Shown: positions 27,547 to 39,304, numbered from the stretch's first letter. The stretch: DNA of 64,000 nucleotides from an uncultured Pelagibacteraceae bacterium (GCA_902619595.1 CACNFE010000004.1:1-64000); one strand, 5' to 3'. Made by a program: numbers and translations. Notes: generated by a model from the sequence alone, not told the origin.

Positions 27547-28600
27547 TTACATAATAATTGGTGGGGGTTGTGCCGGTTTATCGTTAGCCCATGAGCTCAA
27601 TTTATATAAAAAATTTGAAAATAGGACATTGGCAATTATTGAACCAAGAGAGGAATATAAGAGGGATAAAACTTGGTCTTTTTGGAAAGTTATAGATCAT
27701 AATTTTGACGATTGTGTTAAAAGGAGTTGGGACAATTTTACCATAAATTCCAAATACGAAACACAACATTTGCAATGTAATGATTTTCCGTATCAAAGTA
27801 TAGATAGTGGTTTATTTTACTCTAAAATCATTAATGAATTAAAAAAAAATAAAAATATAAGTTTTTTTAAAGATATTAAGGAAATAAATATAAACAACTC
27901 TTTTATTTTTAATAGTGTTCCAACAATTAATAAAAGTATAGAAAATCTTTGGCAACATTTTTGTGGTGTAGAGATACAAACAAAAAATGATATTTTTGAT
28001 AATAAGATTATAAATTTGATGGATTTTAATTGCGATCAAAGAAATAGTGTACATTTCTTCTATACACTTCCATTTGAAAAAAATAAAGCACTTATAGAGA
28101 CTACTTGGTTATCAAATATGACTGACGACTCAATCATGGATTATGACGAACAAATAAAAGAATATATAGAGCAAAATTTAAAAATAAAAAATTATGATAT
28201 TATTTTTAAAGAACAAGGTGCAATTCCATTATTTACACCAAAAAATATAAATGAAAAAAATAAAATTAATATCGGTACTGCTGGTGGTATGACACGATTA
28301 AGTACTGGCTATACATTCCTTAATATACAAGAGCATAGTAAGTATATAAGAGAAAACTTTGATAATTTAAAAAAACTTAAAAATTTTAAAATTCAAAGTA
28401 AATACAAATTTTTAGATCAGGTTTTTTTAAAAGTTTTAGAGAGAAATCCCAAAATAATGCCAAAGATATTTTGTGATATGTTTAAGGTTAAAGCTAATAC
28501 TGTGATAAAATTTTTATCCAATAAAAGTAATTTTATTGAGGATATATCAATTATTTTAAAAATGCCAAAATCAACTTTTATAAAAGCGTTATTCTACTAA
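27533..28600 (+). CDS. crtY: Lycopene beta-cyclase
   Basis: 355 residues of the CrtY/LCYB flavoprotein family. It has an N-terminal FAD fold DYIIIGGGCAGLSLAHEL, then RDKTWSFWKV near 44, and VHFFYTLPFEKNKALIETTWLS near 180, the family's conserved central block. GTAGGMTRLSTGYTFLNIQ near 257 is also conserved. It cyclises both ends of lycopene to beta-carotene. Directly followed by blh with no gap. Confidence 0.96.
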   Translation: MKDFDYIIIGGGCAGLSLAHELNLYKKFENRTLAIIEPREEYKRDKTWSFWKVIDHNFDDCVKRSWDNFTINSKYETQHLQCNDFPYQSIDSGLFYSKIINELKKNKNISFFKDIKEININNSFIFNSVPTINKSIENLWQHFCGVEIQTKNDIFDNKIINLMDFNCDQRNSVHFFYTLPFEKNKALIETTWLSNMTDDSIMDYDEQIKEYIEQNLKIKNYDIIFKEQGAIPLFTPKNINEKNKINIGTAGGMTRLSTGYTFLNIQEHSKYIRENFDNLKKLKNFKIQSKYKFLDQVFLKVLERNPKIMPKIFCDMFKVKANTVIKFLSNKSNFIEDISIILKMPKSTFIKALFY

Positions 28601-29515
28601 ATGAATTTATTAAAACTTAACAGACAATATTCTATCATTATTTTTTTCTTCAACATATTGGTCATATTCTCAGTTTCAAAGTTTTTAGAAATAAAAAATA
28701 TTACAATACCTTATCAAACTGTTATTTGTTTTTTTTTAATATCTATTATTGGAGTTTCTCATGGTGCCCTAGACCATATCAAAGGCTCTCAGCTAATGAA
28801 AATTTATAAAGTAAAAAATAATTTTTATTTTTATTTAGTATATATTTTTCTTTCTCTGTTAGTTATTCTTTGTTGGACAATACTACCTTTATTCACTTTG
28901 ATTATATTTTTATTAGTTGCATCATACCATTTTGGTAAAGAAGATAGTTCAGTCGGACTTATTAATAACAGAAGATTTAATAATATTTTATATTTGTTTA
29001 AAGGATCTTTAATAGTAGTTGCTCCTTTATTTTTTCACCAAGAAGAGACTTTAAAGATTTTTCAATCTCTTGATGTGGATATTATAACTACTAATGAAAA
29101 TTTAATAATTTTTTTTCTTATAATTAGTTTCTCTGCAAATATAATTTTAATGAGTCAACTAAACTATAATGGTTTTTTATTAGCAGATTGGTTAACTATT
29201 TTATTACTTAATATATTTTTATCTCCACTAGTTGCTTTTACTTTATACTTCTGTTTCTTGCACTCAGTAAGGCACTCTTTTTCATTAATTTATGAAATTG
29301 ATAAAAAAAACTTTAAAAATGGAGTTGTGAAATTTATAAAGAAAGCACTGCCCCTAACTGTAATTACCGCAATATTATTTATTATCGCTATTTATTTTTT
29401 AACTAATTATTATGTTTTAGACGAAGCAATATTAAAAGTAATATTTATTGGTTTGGCGTCCTTGACCTTTCCGCATATATTGCTCGAATATTTAATTGAA
29501 AAAAATGAAAAATAA
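28601..29515 (+). CDS. blh: Beta-carotene 15,15'-dioxygenase, Brp/Blh family
   Basis: 304 residues, very hydrophobic with about eight membrane helices. The conserved His residues of the family are visible in GVSHGALDHIKG near residue 50, ASYHFGKED near 108 and LHSVRHSFSLIYE near 222. Blh cleaves beta-carotene to two retinals. This is the chromophore step for microbial rhodopsin; no rhodopsin gene is in this window, so it must be elsewhere if present. The ATG follows the crtY stop immediately. Confidence 0.96.
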   Translation: MNLLKLNRQYSIIIFFFNILVIFSVSKFLEIKNITIPYQTVICFFLISIIGVSHGALDHIKGSQLMKIYKVKNNFYFYLVYIFLSLLVILCWTILPLFTLIIFLLVASYHFGKEDSSVGLINNRRFNNILYLFKGSLIVVAPLFFHQEETLKIFQSLDVDIITTNENLIIFFLIISFSANIILMSQLNYNGFLLADWLTILLLNIFLSPLVAFTLYFCFLHSVRHSFSLIYEIDKKNFKNGVVKFIKKALPLTVITAILFIIAIYFLTNYYVLDEAILKVIFIGLASLTFPHILLEYLIEKNEK

Positions 29516-30449
29516 AGAAATAAAAATTTTATTAGCAGCTCCAAGAGGTTTTTGCGCAGGAGTAGATCGTGCGATTGAGATAGTAAAAAAAAGTATAGAA
29601 AAATATGGAGCTCCAGTTTATGTAAGACATGAAATAGTTCATAATAAACATGTCGTTGAAAGTTTAAAAAAGATTGGTGCAGTTTTCGTAGAGGAATTAA
29701 ACGAAATAAAGGATAAAACGAGACCAGTCATTTTTTCAGCACACGGAGTTCCAAAAGTTGTTCCTGCGGAGGCAAAAGAATTAAAAATGGATTATATTGA
29801 TGCAACATGTCCATTAGTTTCTAAGGTTCACAGAGAGGCTGAAAATTTAAATAAAAGTGGATTTCATGTTTTGTTAATTGGTCATAAAAATCATCCAGAA
29901 GTGATTGGTACAATGGGTCAAATTCCAAATGGATCAATAGATTTAATAGAAAATATTGAAGATGTTAATAAATTTGAAATCAAAGGAAATGGAAAGTTAG
30001 CTTATGTTACACAAACTACTTTGTCAGTAGATGACACAAAAGATATAATTAATGCTCTTAAAAAAAAATTTTCAAACATTAAAGAACCAAAAAAAGAGGA
30101 TATTTGTTACGCAACAACTAATAGACAAGCTGCAGTAAAAAAAATTGCAAAACTCTGTGATATGTTTTTTGTAATTGGTAGTAGAAACTCATCTAATTCA
30201 TTAAGATTAGTTGAGGTTGCAAATAATTCTGGGTGTTCTGATGCAGTTTTAATTCACTCTGAAAGTAGCATACCTTTAGAAAAAATAACAAAATGCAAAA
30301 CAATAGGAATTTCATCGGGTGCATCTGCCCCTGAAATTTTAGTTGAAAATTTTATTAAAAAATTAAAAGAACAATTCAGTGTCAATATCGAAGAAGTAGA
30401 GATTATAAAAGAAGATATAACTTTTAAAATTCCCGGAAGATTAAACTAA
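29505..30449 (+). CDS. ispH: 4-hydroxy-3-methylbut-2-enyl diphosphate reductase
   Basis: 314 residues from ATG 29505, overlapping blh by 11 bases. A TTG three codons earlier is an unlikely start. The three cluster cysteines are present: APRGFCAGVDRAIEIV near 16, DATCPLVSKVH near 100, and EDICYATTNRQAAV near 198. HGVPK and the GSRNSSNS block are also typical. This is the last step of the MEP pathway, giving IPP and DMAPP, the carbon source for the carotenoids made by the preceding genes. Stop overlaps thrB ATG (TAATG). Confidence 0.98.
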   Translation: MKNKEIKILLAAPRGFCAGVDRAIEIVKKSIEKYGAPVYVRHEIVHNKHVVESLKKIGAVFVEELNEIKDKTRPVIFSAHGVPKVVPAEAKELKMDYIDATCPLVSKVHREAENLNKSGFHVLLIGHKNHPEVIGTMGQIPNGSIDLIENIEDVNKFEIKGNGKLAYVTQTTLSVDDTKDIINALKKKFSNIKEPKKEDICYATTNRQAAVKKIAKLCDMFFVIGSRNSSNSLRLVEVANNSGCSDAVLIHSESSIPLEKITKCKTIGISSGASAPEILVENFIKKLKEQFSVNIEEVEIIKEDITFKIPGRLN

Positions 30450-31423
30450 TGGCGGTTTTCACTAAAGTTACGAAACTAGATATATTAAATATTGAAAACC
30501 AATTTAATCTTGGAAAAATTAAAAAATTTAAAGGGATTAAAAAAGGTATTGAAAACACAAACTATCTTATAACTATAAAAAATAAAAAATATATACTTAC
30601 AATCTTTGAGAAAAGAGTAAATTCTCGTGATCTTCCATATTTTATGAATTTAATGTCGAGATTGTCAAAATTGAAAGTGAAATGTCCAAATCCAGTCAAA
30701 AGTAAAAATGGAAAATTTATTTTTAAAATAAAAAAAAAGAATGCATGTATTGTTTCTTTCCTTGAAGGCAAAGATAAAAAGGAATTAAATTATAACGATT
30801 GTTTTGTAGTGGGAAAAAATGTAGCCAAACTTCATTTAGCATCAAAAAAAATAAATCTTTATCGAAGAAATTCTTTATCTATTTCATCTTGGCCAAATTT
30901 GCTATCAAAAATAAATATTAAAATAAATAAAATATCAAAGAACTTAAAAAGTCTTATGAAAAATGAATTAATTCAGATTAAAAAAAATTGGCCTAGAAAC
31001 TTACCAAAAGGAATTATACATTCAGATTTATTTGTAGATAATATTATTTTTTATAAAAAAAAATTTCATGGTTTTATTGATTTTTATTTTTCATGCAATG
31101 ACTATTTATCATATGAACTTGCTACATGTGTTAATGCTCTATGTTTTGAAAAAAAAAATAGTAAATATATTCTAAATAAAAGAAAGTCCTCAAATCTTCT
31201 TAAAGGTTATGAAAGTATTAGAAAATTAAAAAAAATTGAAAAAAAAAATTTCAATACAATGTGTAAAGGATCAGCTTTAAGATATCTTTTAACTAGAGCT
31301 TATGATTATTTAAATACACCAAGAAATGCTATTATAAAAATTAAAGACCCAAAAGAATATATTCAAAAATTAAATTTTCATCGTGGAATAAATTCTTACA
31401 AAACTTATACAAATAATGATTAA
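30449..31423 (+). CDS. thrB: Homoserine kinase, APH-fold (ThrB2 type)
   Basis: 324 residues. KGIENTNYLIT near residue 31 is the nucleotide loop, and GIIHSDLFVDNIIFYKKKFHGFIDFYFSCNDY near 192 is the catalytic and metal site of the aminoglycoside phosphotransferase fold. This type of ThrB is usual in alphaproteobacteria. It phosphorylates homoserine; the next enzyme, threonine synthase, is nearby at 32361-33734 on the other strand. Overlaps rnhA by eight bases. Confidence 0.94.
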   Translation: MAVFTKVTKLDILNIENQFNLGKIKKFKGIKKGIENTNYLITIKNKKYILTIFEKRVNSRDLPYFMNLMSRLSKLKVKCPNPVKSKNGKFIFKIKKKNACIVSFLEGKDKKELNYNDCFVVGKNVAKLHLASKKINLYRRNSLSISSWPNLLSKINIKINKISKNLKSLMKNELIQIKKNWPRNLPKGIIHSDLFVDNIIFYKKKFHGFIDFYFSCNDYLSYELATCVNALCFEKKNSKYILNKRKSSNLLKGYESIRKLKKIEKKNFNTMCKGSALRYLLTRAYDYLNTPRNAIIKIKDPKEYIQKLNFHRGINSYKTYTNND

Positions 31424-31844
31424 AATATATACAGACGGTTCATGTTTAATTAATCCAGGAAATGGTGGATGGGCAGCAATAATTATTGTTGATGGAAAAA
31501 AATCTTTCATAAAAGGAAGTAAAAAAAATACTACAAATAATCAAATGGAACTACTTGCTCCAATTGAAGCTTTAAAAAAAATTCCAAAGGGTAGTAATGT
31601 TCAAATTTTTACAGACTCTAAATACGTAAAGTCTGGAATAACAGAATGGATACATAATTGGAAAAAAAATGGATGGAAAACTGCGAACAAACAAGAAGTT
31701 AGAAATAAAGAACTTTGGGCAGAACTAGACAATTTAAATAATCAATTTGAAATTAATTGGAATTGGGTGAAAGCACACTCGTTAGATGAATTAAATAATG
31801 AAGTAGATTTACTTGCTAGAAATGCTGCAAATTCAAAACGATGA
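31416..31844 (+). CDS. rnhA: Ribonuclease HI
   Basis: 142 residues. IYTDGSCLINPGNGGWAAI with the first catalytic Asp, NNQMELLAPIEAL with the Glu, IFTDSKYVKSGI with the second Asp, and NEVDLLARNAA with the last Asp are all present. It degrades RNA in RNA-DNA hybrids. Together with rnhB at 15343 the window holds both RNase H types. The thrB-rnhA pairing is common in alphaproteobacteria. Convergent with the peroxiredoxin gene across a 34-base gap with no clear hairpin. Confidence 0.97.
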   Translation: MIKIYTDGSCLINPGNGGWAAIIIVDGKKSFIKGSKKNTTNNQMELLAPIEALKKIPKGSNVQIFTDSKYVKSGITEWIHNWKKNGWKTANKQEVRNKELWAELDNLNNQFEINWNWVKAHSLDELNNEVDLLARNAANSKR

Positions 31845-31878
31845 TAAGAGTTTTTTTAAAGTTTTTTTTATTTTAATA

Positions 31879-32364
31879 TTACAAGTTATCTAATAAACTT
31901 TCTGCTGAAGTTAATCCACATTCTTTAGTCTCTTTTTCAACATGAATTTTAATTACTGTGAAATTCTCTATAACCATTAAATAACGATTTGATCTGATAC
32001 CCATTCCTTTTGAATTTCTATCAACTTCAGCACCAATTGCTTTTGTGAACAATAAATATGGGTCTGATAACATTTTTATTTTATCTCCAGTATTATTAAT
32101 TTCTCCCCAGCCGCTCATTACATAAGGATCATTTACTGACAAACAAAATATATTTTCTATTCCTTTTGCTTTTATTTTATCTGCATTAGCTACAAAACCT
32201 GGAAGATGAAGTTTGGAGCAAGTTGATGTGAATGCACCAGGTAAACCAAATAAAACAATTTTTTCATTACCTACAATTTCCCTTATTTTACTTTTTTGAG
32301 GCTCTCCATCAATGAGTTGAAAAATCTCCGTATTTGGTATTTGATCTTTTATTTTCAGTTTCAT
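31879..32364 (-). CDS. Peroxiredoxin, Prx5 type
   Basis: 161 residues. The peroxidatic site is PGAFTSTCSKLHLPGFV near residue 42 (PGAFTPTC in most relatives). CLSVNDPYVMSGW near 72 and DRNSKGMGIRSNRYLMV near 115 match the Prx5/AhpC-TSA family. It reduces peroxides using a thiol donor. A second Cys near the C-terminus (KECGLTSAE) is at the position of a possible resolving Cys. The start overlaps the thrC stop by four bases (ATGA). Confidence 0.93.
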   Translation of the reverse strand: MKLKIKDQIPNTEIFQLIDGEPQKSKIREIVGNEKIVLFGLPGAFTSTCSKLHLPGFVANADKIKAKGIENIFCLSVNDPYVMSGWGEINNTGDKIKMLSDPYLLFTKAIGAEVDRNSKGMGIRSNRYLMVIENFTVIKIHVEKETKECGLTSAESLLDNL

Positions 32365-33734
32365 ATCGAATTCATTACATATTTTTTAACTTTTTGAATA
32401 TCATTTGAAAGAAGTTCAAATTTTTCTTTTCTCTTATTAACGTATTTAAGACTATTTGGTAAATTTTCAGTTTTAGAAATTGCATCCTCTATTGCTTTTG
32501 GAAATTTACATGGGTGAGCAGTTGATAATACAACACAATTTTTTTCTATTCCTAATTTTTTTACAGCACCAATCCCCACTGCGGTATGTGGATCAACGAC
32601 CGTTTGATGTTCATCATTAATTTTTTTTATCATTTCAATAGTTTCATTTTCATCAAGCATCTCAGATATAAAATTCTTTTGTATTTTGCCTAAATCCTTA
32701 GTATCAATTTTATAAGTATTATTTTTAATTTTACTCATTAAATCTTTTGTAACTTCTGAGTTACAATCTTTTACATCAAACAAGAGCCTCTCAAAATTAC
32801 TTGCTATCTGAATATCCATACTTGGTGTATTTGTTTCCATAACTTTCTTTTGAGAATAATCGCCCCCAGATATTGCTCTATGTAGTATGTCATTTTTATT
32901 TGTAGCAACAACCAGTTTGTCAATGGGAAGACCAAGTTTTTTTGCTAAGTAACCAGCATAGATATCTCCAAAATTTCCAGTTGGAACAGAAAAAGATAAA
33001 GGCTGACCATTTCCAACCTTAAAGTAAGCATAAAAATAATAGACAGCTTGAGCAATAATTCTTGCCCAATTGATTGAGTTTACACCTGACATGTTAATTG
33101 ATTTAGAAAACTTTTCGTCATTAAACATTGCTTTTACTAAATTTTGACAATCATCAAAGTTTCCCTGTATTGCAATATTAAATACATTACTCGTCTCGCT
33201 AGTTGTCATTAATTTTCTCTGAACAGGGGAAATTCTATTATTCGGATGTAATACAAAAACATTCAAATTTTTTTTTCCTTTTAAGGCGTCTATAGCAGCT
33301 GCACCAGTATCACCTGAGGTTGCCACTACAATATTAATTTTTTTTTGCTCAAATTTTAAATGATATTCATAAAAATTACCTATCAGTTGCATTGCAATAT
33401 CTTTGAAAGCAAGTGTTGGACCGTGGAAAAGTTCTAAAACTTTTAAATTTCCTAATTTATTTATGTTAACAACATTTTTAGTTCTGAAATTTGAGTATGA
33501 TTTAGATATTAGAGAGATTAAATCATCTTTAGACATAAAATCTCCAATAAATGGATTAATTATTTCTGCAGCCAAATCATTATAGCTAAGATTTTTAAAG
33601 TTGTTTATTTCCTCTTTGCTAAATGGTTTTACTAATTTTGGAATAAATAGACCTCCATCATCTGCTAAACCTTTTAAAAAAATGTCCTTAAAAGTAAAAA
33701 TTTTTTGATTATTTCGTGTGCTGATATATTCCAT
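32361..33734 (-). CDS. thrC: Threonine synthase
   Basis: 457 residues of the long bacterial class. MEYISTRNN at the N-terminus, FHGPTLAFKDIAMQ with the PLP lysine near residue 112, VATSGDTGAAAIDA near 140, and SVPTGNFGDIYAGY near 255 are visible. It converts phosphohomoserine to threonine; thrB is encoded convergently close by. Overlaps the SURF1 stop by one base. Confidence 0.97.
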   Translation of the reverse strand: MEYISTRNNQKIFTFKDIFLKGLADDGGLFIPKLVKPFSKEEINNFKNLSYNDLAAEIINPFIGDFMSKDDLISLISKSYSNFRTKNVVNINKLGNLKVLELFHGPTLAFKDIAMQLIGNFYEYHLKFEQKKINIVVATSGDTGAAAIDALKGKKNLNVFVLHPNNRISPVQRKLMTTSETSNVFNIAIQGNFDDCQNLVKAMFNDEKFSKSINMSGVNSINWARIIAQAVYYFYAYFKVGNGQPLSFSVPTGNFGDIYAGYLAKKLGLPIDKLVVATNKNDILHRAISGGDYSQKKVMETNTPSMDIQIASNFERLLFDVKDCNSEVTKDLMSKIKNNTYKIDTKDLGKIQKNFISEMLDENETIEMIKKINDEHQTVVDPHTAVGIGAVKKLGIEKNCVVLSTAHPCKFPKAIEDAISKTENLPNSLKYVNKRKEKFELLSNDIQKVKKYVMNSI

Positions 33735-34384
33735 TAGTAATTTTTTTTTCTAAAATATAAATATATTAAAAAAATTGAAATCGCTAATGAAAACCATGTA
33801 AGCGAGTATTTTAAATGATTATTTGAAATATTTGCAGTAATTTTTTTTGGATTTGGAAAATTTAATCTACTGTTTGTTTCATAAATTATAAAATTTGAAA
33901 ATTTTCTTCCAGTATACTCGAAAAGATCATTATCATTTAGTGTGAACCAATAATTATTTTGTATATCATTTTTTGGCTTAAAATAATTTTTGTTTGATTT
34001 TTTTTTTAAAATACCTTGAAAATTTGTACTTGATATTCCAAAACTTTTATTTTTTAAGTCTCTTGGTATCCATCCTCTGTTTAAAAGATAATAACTATTT
34101 TCTATGCTAATTGTATTTACAATATCGAAGCCAGGTTCTCCTTTTTCATTCAGACTATATAAATAAATTAATTTTGAATCTTCAAAATTTGCTTCAAACT
34201 GGATTTTTTTAAAATTATGTGGATTGTTTCCTGAAAAAAAAACTGGTTTAGAGTTAATATTTTCCTCGATTTCAGAGATTAAATTTAATTTCCAATTTAG
34301 TCTTACAATTTGCCAAACGCCAAGACTTAGAAAAATTAAAATAAAAAAATATACAAAAACCGAAAAAAGAAATTTGTTCTTCAA
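33734..34384 (-). CDS. SURF1-family cytochrome oxidase assembly protein
   Basis: 216 residues with a membrane helix at each end (residues ~7-25 and ~195-212). The N-terminal FLSLGVWQIVRLNWKLNLI (GxWQxxRxxWK pattern) and YLLNRGWIPRD near 100 are the SURF1 motifs. SURF1 helps insert haem a into subunit I of the aa3 oxidase. It sits seven bases after ctaE, at the end of the cox cluster. Confidence 0.93.
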   Translation of the reverse strand: MKNKFLFSVFVYFFILIFLSLGVWQIVRLNWKLNLISEIEENINSKPVFFSGNNPHNFKKIQFEANFEDSKLIYLYSLNEKGEPGFDIVNTISIENSYYLLNRGWIPRDLKNKSFGISSTNFQGILKKKSNKNYFKPKNDIQNNYWFTLNDNDLFEYTGRKFSNFIIYETNSRLNFPNPKKITANISNNHLKYSLTWFSLAISIFLIYLYFRKKNY

Positions 34385-34391
34385 TTATTTT

Positions 34392-35183
34392 TTAACTACC
34401 CCAAATATAAATTGCTGCGAATAAGAATAGCCAAACTACATCAACAAAATGCCAATACCAAGCAGCAGCTTCAAATCCAAAATGATGATCTTTGTTAAAA
34501 TGTCCTAATTTTCCTCTCCACAAACACACTGCTAAAAAAATTGTTCCTACAACAACATGAAAGCCATGAAATCCTGTTGCCATGTAAAAAGTTGCTCCAT
34601 AGATATGTCCTGAGAAGCTAAATGTTGCATGGTGATATTCGTAAGCTTGAAGTGCGGTAAAACATAATCCTAAAAAAACAGTTAAGCTTAAACCTTGAAT
34701 AAAGCTTTTCCTATCGTCCTCAAGTAAAGCATGATGAGCCCATGTTACTGTTGTGCCTGATAAAAGTAAAACTAGTGTATTTATTAAAGGGATGTCCCAA
34801 GGATCAAAAACTTCAATATCTTTAGGCGGCCATACATTTCCAACAAATTCTGATGGAAACAAACTTGCATCAAAATATGCCCAGAACCAAGCAACAAAAA
34901 ACATAACTTCTGAGGCAATAAATAGAGTCATTCCATATCTATGATGTATTTGAACTACAGGTGTATGATGACCTTGATGCTCTGCCTCGATCACCACATC
35001 TCTAAACCACATGTAAGCTCCATAGATAAGTAAGACAAAACCTAAAATCATCGCCCACATCACTTTGCTATGAAAATAATAAACTGAACCAATGGCGGTT
35101 ATTAATGTTGCAAAAGATGTATAAATTGGCCAAGGACTTGGGTCAACTAAGTGATAATCGTGTTTTTGCTCTCCGCTGGACAT
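34392..35183 (-). CDS. ctaE: Cytochrome c oxidase subunit III
   Basis: 263 residues with seven helices. HDYHLVDPSPWPIYTSFA at the N-terminus, FIASEVMFFVAWFWAYFDASLFP near 88, and the C-terminal GFEAAAWYWHFVDVVWLFLFAAIYIWGS are the classic COX3 blocks. It stabilises the oxidase core and binds lipids. Four bases after ctaG. Confidence 0.98.
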   Translation of the reverse strand: MSSGEQKHDYHLVDPSPWPIYTSFATLITAIGSVYYFHSKVMWAMILGFVLLIYGAYMWFRDVVIEAEHQGHHTPVVQIHHRYGMTLFIASEVMFFVAWFWAYFDASLFPSEFVGNVWPPKDIEVFDPWDIPLINTLVLLLSGTTVTWAHHALLEDDRKSFIQGLSLTVFLGLCFTALQAYEYHHATFSFSGHIYGATFYMATGFHGFHVVVGTIFLAVCLWRGKLGHFNKDHHFGFEAAAWYWHFVDVVWLFLFAAIYIWGS

Positions 35184-35187
35184 AATA

Positions 35188-35733
35188 TCAATTTATATTC
35201 TTTGATTGTTTATAATAATCAGACGAAAAAAAAGTATATGACATAGTTACATCTTCAACATTTGCAGTTTTTGGATCGTTTACAAGCTCAGGATCTAAAT
35301 AAAAAACTAGTTTATAAACGGCCTTTTCACCTGGTTTTAATATCTGTTTTTCAAAACAAAAACAACCTAACTTATTAAAATATTGACCAAAGGACGAAGG
35401 TGAAACATTATAACTGGCAACCCCTGCGGAAGGTTCATTTCCAACATTTTGAACCTCGAAATCGATGTTGTAAACTTTGCCTGGCTTTACATCTAAAAGA
35501 TTTTTTTTAGCCTTAAAGTCCCAAGAAAGATTACTATTAACATTTGTATCAAGTCTTACACTAATCACATTATCTAAAACAATTTTTGGAGCTTCTTTTG
35601 ATACTTGTGTAGTACCGCCAAAACCAGTTACTCTACAAAAAAGATCGTATAATGGGACCGCTGCAAATGAGAGACCTAGCATAAAGAAAAAAATTCCGCC
35701 AAGTATTAAAGGTGTTAAAGTTTTTTTTTTCAT
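35188..35733 (-). CDS. ctaG: Cytochrome c oxidase assembly protein CtaG/Cox11
   Basis: 181 residues. One N-terminal membrane anchor is followed by VPLYDLFCRVTGFGGTTQ, the Cox11 signature, and the copper-binding CFCFEKQ near 128, then a PELVND..TLSYTFF-like end (YTFFSS). It delivers CuB to subunit I. Starts three bases after the small ORF at 35737-35859. Confidence 0.97.
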   Translation of the reverse strand: MKKKTLTPLILGGIFFFMLGLSFAAVPLYDLFCRVTGFGGTTQVSKEAPKIVLDNVISVRLDTNVNSNLSWDFKAKKNLLDVKPGKVYNIDFEVQNVGNEPSAGVASYNVSPSSFGQYFNKLGCFCFEKQILKPGEKAVYKLVFYLDPELVNDPKTANVEDVTMSYTFFSSDYYKQSKNIN

Positions 35734-35736
35734 AAT

Positions 35737-35859
35737 CTATAAAGGTCTATCAAATACTCCAATGTTAAATAGCGTAAATATAAATAAAAAAACTATAAAT
35801 AATAACAACCCAAGTGCTGTCCATATATTTCGTTTTTTTAATTTTTTATCAGGTATCAT
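35737..35859 (-). CDS. Small membrane protein in the cox cluster (CoxF-like), 40 aa
   Basis: A 40-residue ORF between ctaB and ctaG. The protein begins MIPDKKLKKRNIW, has one membrane helix (ALGLLLFIVFLFIFTLF), and ends NIGVFDRPL. Its ATG overlaps the ctaB stop by one base (TAATG), and its stop is three bases before ctaG, so the spacing is that of a real operon gene. Alphaproteobacterial cox operons carry a small single-helix gene (coxF) in exactly this slot. Function is unknown; a role in oxidase assembly is an inference from position. Confidence 0.82.
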   Translation of the reverse strand: MIPDKKLKKRNIWTALGLLLFIVFLFIFTLFNIGVFDRPL

Positions 35860-36770
35860 TAAATTAATTTATCAATCAAAAATAATACGAAAATTAGAAA
35901 TAAATATATTATTGAATAACTGAAAATGTGTTTCGCTATATTTGTATCAAATTTATTTTTTTTAAAACTGTAAAGATTAAAACAAATATAGTTGTAGTAT
36001 AAGGTCAGTGCTAAAGATGGGATTAAAAATGTCAATCCAGCAAACCCAATATAATATGGTATTAAAATAGTTGGTATCATTAGCAAAGAGTAAATTAAAA
36101 TATTTTTTTTTGTATTTTGAATTCCGTCTGTTATTGGGAGCATTGGAATTTTTGCTCTTTTATAATCATTTGCTTTGTAAAGGCTAAGTGCCCAAAAATG
36201 TGACGGTGTCCAAATAAATATAATTAGAAATAATGTTAGTGGTTCCATAGATAAAGAGTTAGTTGCAATAGTCCATCCTATAACAGGAGGTAATGCTCCT
36301 GAAGCTCCTCCAATAACAATGTTTTGTGAAGTCTTTCTTTTCAGCCAAATGGTATAAACAATAACGTAAAAGAAAATAGTAAAGAATAATAAGAACGCTG
36401 ATAAAAAATTACTAAAATAATAAAGGCTAACGACAGATATAATGGACAATAGAAGGCCAAAAATTAATGCTTGGTCTTTATTTACTTTACCTCTTGGAAT
36501 AGGTCTCAAACAAGTTCTAGACATTAGCTTGTCCAAATCAGCCTCATACCACATGTTAAGTGTTCCTGCTGCCCCTGCTCCCATCGCAACAAATAAAATT
36601 CCTATCATCGCGTCTTTTACTGAAAGAGCTATTGGTGAAGATAATAAGCCAACTGCGCAAGTAAAAATAACTAATGACATTACTCTTGGTTTCATTAGCT
36701 TTATAAGCTCGTTAAAAACTTTTATGTCTGAAACACTTTGTTTTTTGGCTCTTATATTAGTTGTAGACAT
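35859..36770 (-). CDS. ctaB: Protoheme IX farnesyltransferase (haem O synthase)
   Basis: 303 residues with about nine helices. NMWYEADLDKLMSRTCLRPIPRG near residue 92 is the Asp-rich prenyl diphosphate motif of the UbiA superfamily haem O synthases. IGGASGALPPVIGW near 150 and WTPSHFWALSLYKANDYKRAKIPMLPI near 186 confirm it. It makes haem O, the precursor of haem a for the adjacent oxidase. 27 bases after ctaD. Confidence 0.98.
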   Translation of the reverse strand: MSTTNIRAKKQSVSDIKVFNELIKLMKPRVMSLVIFTCAVGLLSSPIALSVKDAMIGILFVAMGAGAAGTLNMWYEADLDKLMSRTCLRPIPRGKVNKDQALIFGLLLSIISVVSLYYFSNFLSAFLLFFTIFFYVIVYTIWLKRKTSQNIVIGGASGALPPVIGWTIATNSLSMEPLTLFLIIFIWTPSHFWALSLYKANDYKRAKIPMLPITDGIQNTKKNILIYSLLMIPTILIPYYIGFAGLTFLIPSLALTLYYNYICFNLYSFKKNKFDTNIAKHIFSYSIIYLFLIFVLFLIDKLI

Positions 36771-36797
36771 CTTTAAATTATATATGCGTAAAAAAAT

Positions 36798-39244
<2,447 letters not shown>

Positions 39245-39270
39245 TATTATGAACTATATAGAACTAAATA

Positions 39271-39300
39271 ATTAAAATTACACTAATGTTTTCGCGACAA
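39271..39300 (-). promoter_or_regulatory. Possible promoter for the cox operon
   Basis: On the minus strand the rsmE-ctaC gap contains TTGTCG (complement of 39295-39300) and TTTAAT (complement of 39271-39276), separated by 18 bases. The ctaC ATG is about 26 bases further. The match is moderate and the DNA is AT-rich. Confidence 0.3.
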
Positions 39301-39304
39301 TTTA

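Noticed and set aside
31845..31878. Terminator between rnhA and the peroxiredoxin gene
   Set aside because: T-runs are present but no G+C stem; nothing beyond AT-rich sequence.
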